Below, piece by piece: positions 6,575 through 7,162 of a stretch of DNA of 7,162 nucleotides. The position numbers and the translations under genes were made by a program. The notes below the pieces were generated by a model that saw nothing but the letters and a program-made list of their open reading frames with translations, ran no database searches and was not told the origin of the DNA. Source of the DNA: Flavobacteriales bacterium. GTDB taxonomy: Bacteria; Bacteroidota; Bacteroidia; Flavobacteriales_D; Sanyastnellaceae. The stretch is from NCBI GenBank assembly GCA_947457285.1, contig CANGVZ010000105.1, forward strand, positions 1-7,162, read 5' to 3'. Position 1 is the first letter of the stretch. Every line of letters begins with the position of its first letter.

Positions 6575-6602
6575 TTGACCTTCGACAAAAAAGTTATCTT
6601 TG
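6575..6602 (+). promoter_or_regulatory. Bacteroidota promoter for gpsA (TTGACC, 17-bp TTG-to-TA spacer, TATCTTTG)
   Basis: TTG at 6575-6577 and TATCTTTG at 6595-6602 match the Bacteroidota -33/-7 promoter (TTG, 17-23 bases, TAnnTTTG). The expected start, about 4-7 bases after the box, gives a short leader of roughly 10-13 bases before the ATG at 6619. No strong Shine-Dalgarno is present; the leader is A-rich just before the ATG, which is usual in this phylum. Confidence 0.8.
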
Positions 6603-6618
6603 CACACTTTCAAAAGAA

Positions 6619-7162
6619 ATGGACCATACACCAACAATAGGCGTTCTAGGCGGCGGTAGCTGGGCTACAGCTCTTGTCAAACTCATCACCAATAATACGA
6701 GTAAAGTGCATTGGTGGATGCGCAATGAAGAAGCCATTGCACACATAAAGCAATACGGGCACAATCCTCACTACATACAAAGTATTGAGTTTGATAAATC
6801 CAAACTAGAAGTTACTAGCGACCTGCAATCTGTGGTTGATGCGTGCGACTACTTGGTGATTGCCATTCCATCGGCATTTGTTCATGAGACTTTCAATCAT
6901 TACAAGCCTGTGGGAATGGAGAAGAAAGTCGTTTTCTCGGCCATCAAGGGTATTGTGAATGAGTTTGATGCCATACCTGCACGCTACTTCAATAAGCAGT
7001 TGGGCATTTCGTACGACCAAATCGGAATTATCTGCGGTCCTTGTCACGCGGAGGAGGTGGCTCTTGAGAAGCTATCGTACCTCACCATTGGCTGCCAGGA
7101 TTTGGAGAAGGCTGAGGTAATGAGCAAACTTTTGGCTTGTCGTTTTATTCGCACTATAACCA
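6619..7162 (+). CDS. gpsA: Glycerol-3-phosphate dehydrogenase [NAD(P)+], N-terminal part (runs off the right edge)
   Basis: The first 181 residues are present. The enzyme reduces dihydroxyacetone phosphate to sn-glycerol-3-phosphate, the backbone for phospholipid synthesis, in the cytoplasm. The Rossmann nucleotide-binding loop is GVLGGGSWATAL (8-19), a Bacteroidota variant of GxGxxG that has GGGSWAT. IPSAF (83-87) follows the Rossmann core. SAIKGI (107-112) contains Lys110, which corresponds to the conserved active-site lysine of the family. GPCHAEEVA (140-148) corresponds to the usual GP[ST]xAxE loop. The second catalytic lysine and the C-terminal substrate domain lie beyond the window. The ATG at 6619 is the first in frame after a good promoter and leaves six residues before the Rossmann strand. 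The gene is divergent from the T9SS protein gene across 113 bases. Confidence 0.95.
   Translation, partial: MDHTPTIGVLGGGSWATALVKLITNNTSKVHWWMRNEEAIAHIKQYGHNPHYIQSIEFDKSKLEVTSDLQSVVDACDYLVIAIPSAFVHETFNHYKPVGMEKKVVFSAIKGIVNEFDAIPARYFNKQLGISYDQIGIICGPCHAEEVALEKLSYLTIGCQDLEKAEVMSKLLACRFIRTIT

Noticed and set aside
6805..7047. An 80-residue minus-strand open frame.
   Set aside because: It is antisense to gpsA, where the Rossmann, SAIKG and GPCHAEE motifs are read on the plus strand.

Overview
The window comes from a Bacteroidota chromosome, most likely Flavobacteriia or a close relative. Three things point there: a type IX secretion (T9SS) cargo protein with a 'gliding motility-associated' C-terminal domain, promoters of the Bacteroidota TAnnTTTG type instead of sigma70 -10/-35 boxes, and clear Bacteroidota versions of GpsA, dUTPase and a GlmU/RmlA-like nucleotidyltransferase. 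No RNA genes, CRISPR arrays, insertion sequences or phage genes are visible, and no stretch over 300 bases lacks a gene.

Layout. Five genes run leftward on the minus strand. In transcription order they are: a 1293-residue secreted modular protein (2624-6505), an enoyl-CoA hydratase family protein (1815-2597), dUTPase (dut, 1381-1815), a sugar-phosphate nucleotidyltransferase (287-1288), and the start of a TPR lipoprotein that runs off the left edge (1-281). One gene runs rightward: gpsA, glycerol-3-phosphate dehydrogenase, from 6619 and cut by the right edge. The 113-bp divergent region (6506-6618) carries a convincing promoter for gpsA and a plausible one for the secreted protein.

How the parts relate. 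The hydratase stop and the dUTPase start overlap by one base (TAGTG), and the nucleotidyltransferase is followed after 5 bases by the lipoprotein start, so these pairs are probably cotranscribed. The hydratase has its own TATATTTG box four bases before its ATG, which predicts an almost leaderless transcript. The dut / nucleotidyltransferase / TPR lipoprotein order matches a housekeeping cluster I recall from many Bacteroidota. The secreted protein and hydratase look like local neighbours, not functional partners. GpsA supplies glycerol-3-phosphate for phospholipids.

Most unusual content. The large T9SS protein reads as signal peptide, an N-terminal DUF7948-like domain, seven SBBP-type repeats that would close a seven-bladed propeller, one PKD domain, five tandem Ig-like modules, and a type B T9SS sorting domain. 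Its sixth and seventh propeller repeats hold a dense Cys cluster and an EHVDGGTSRF / CAGC signature that a generic SBBP repeat does not explain. I see no clear evidence of a wholly new multi-gene system here.
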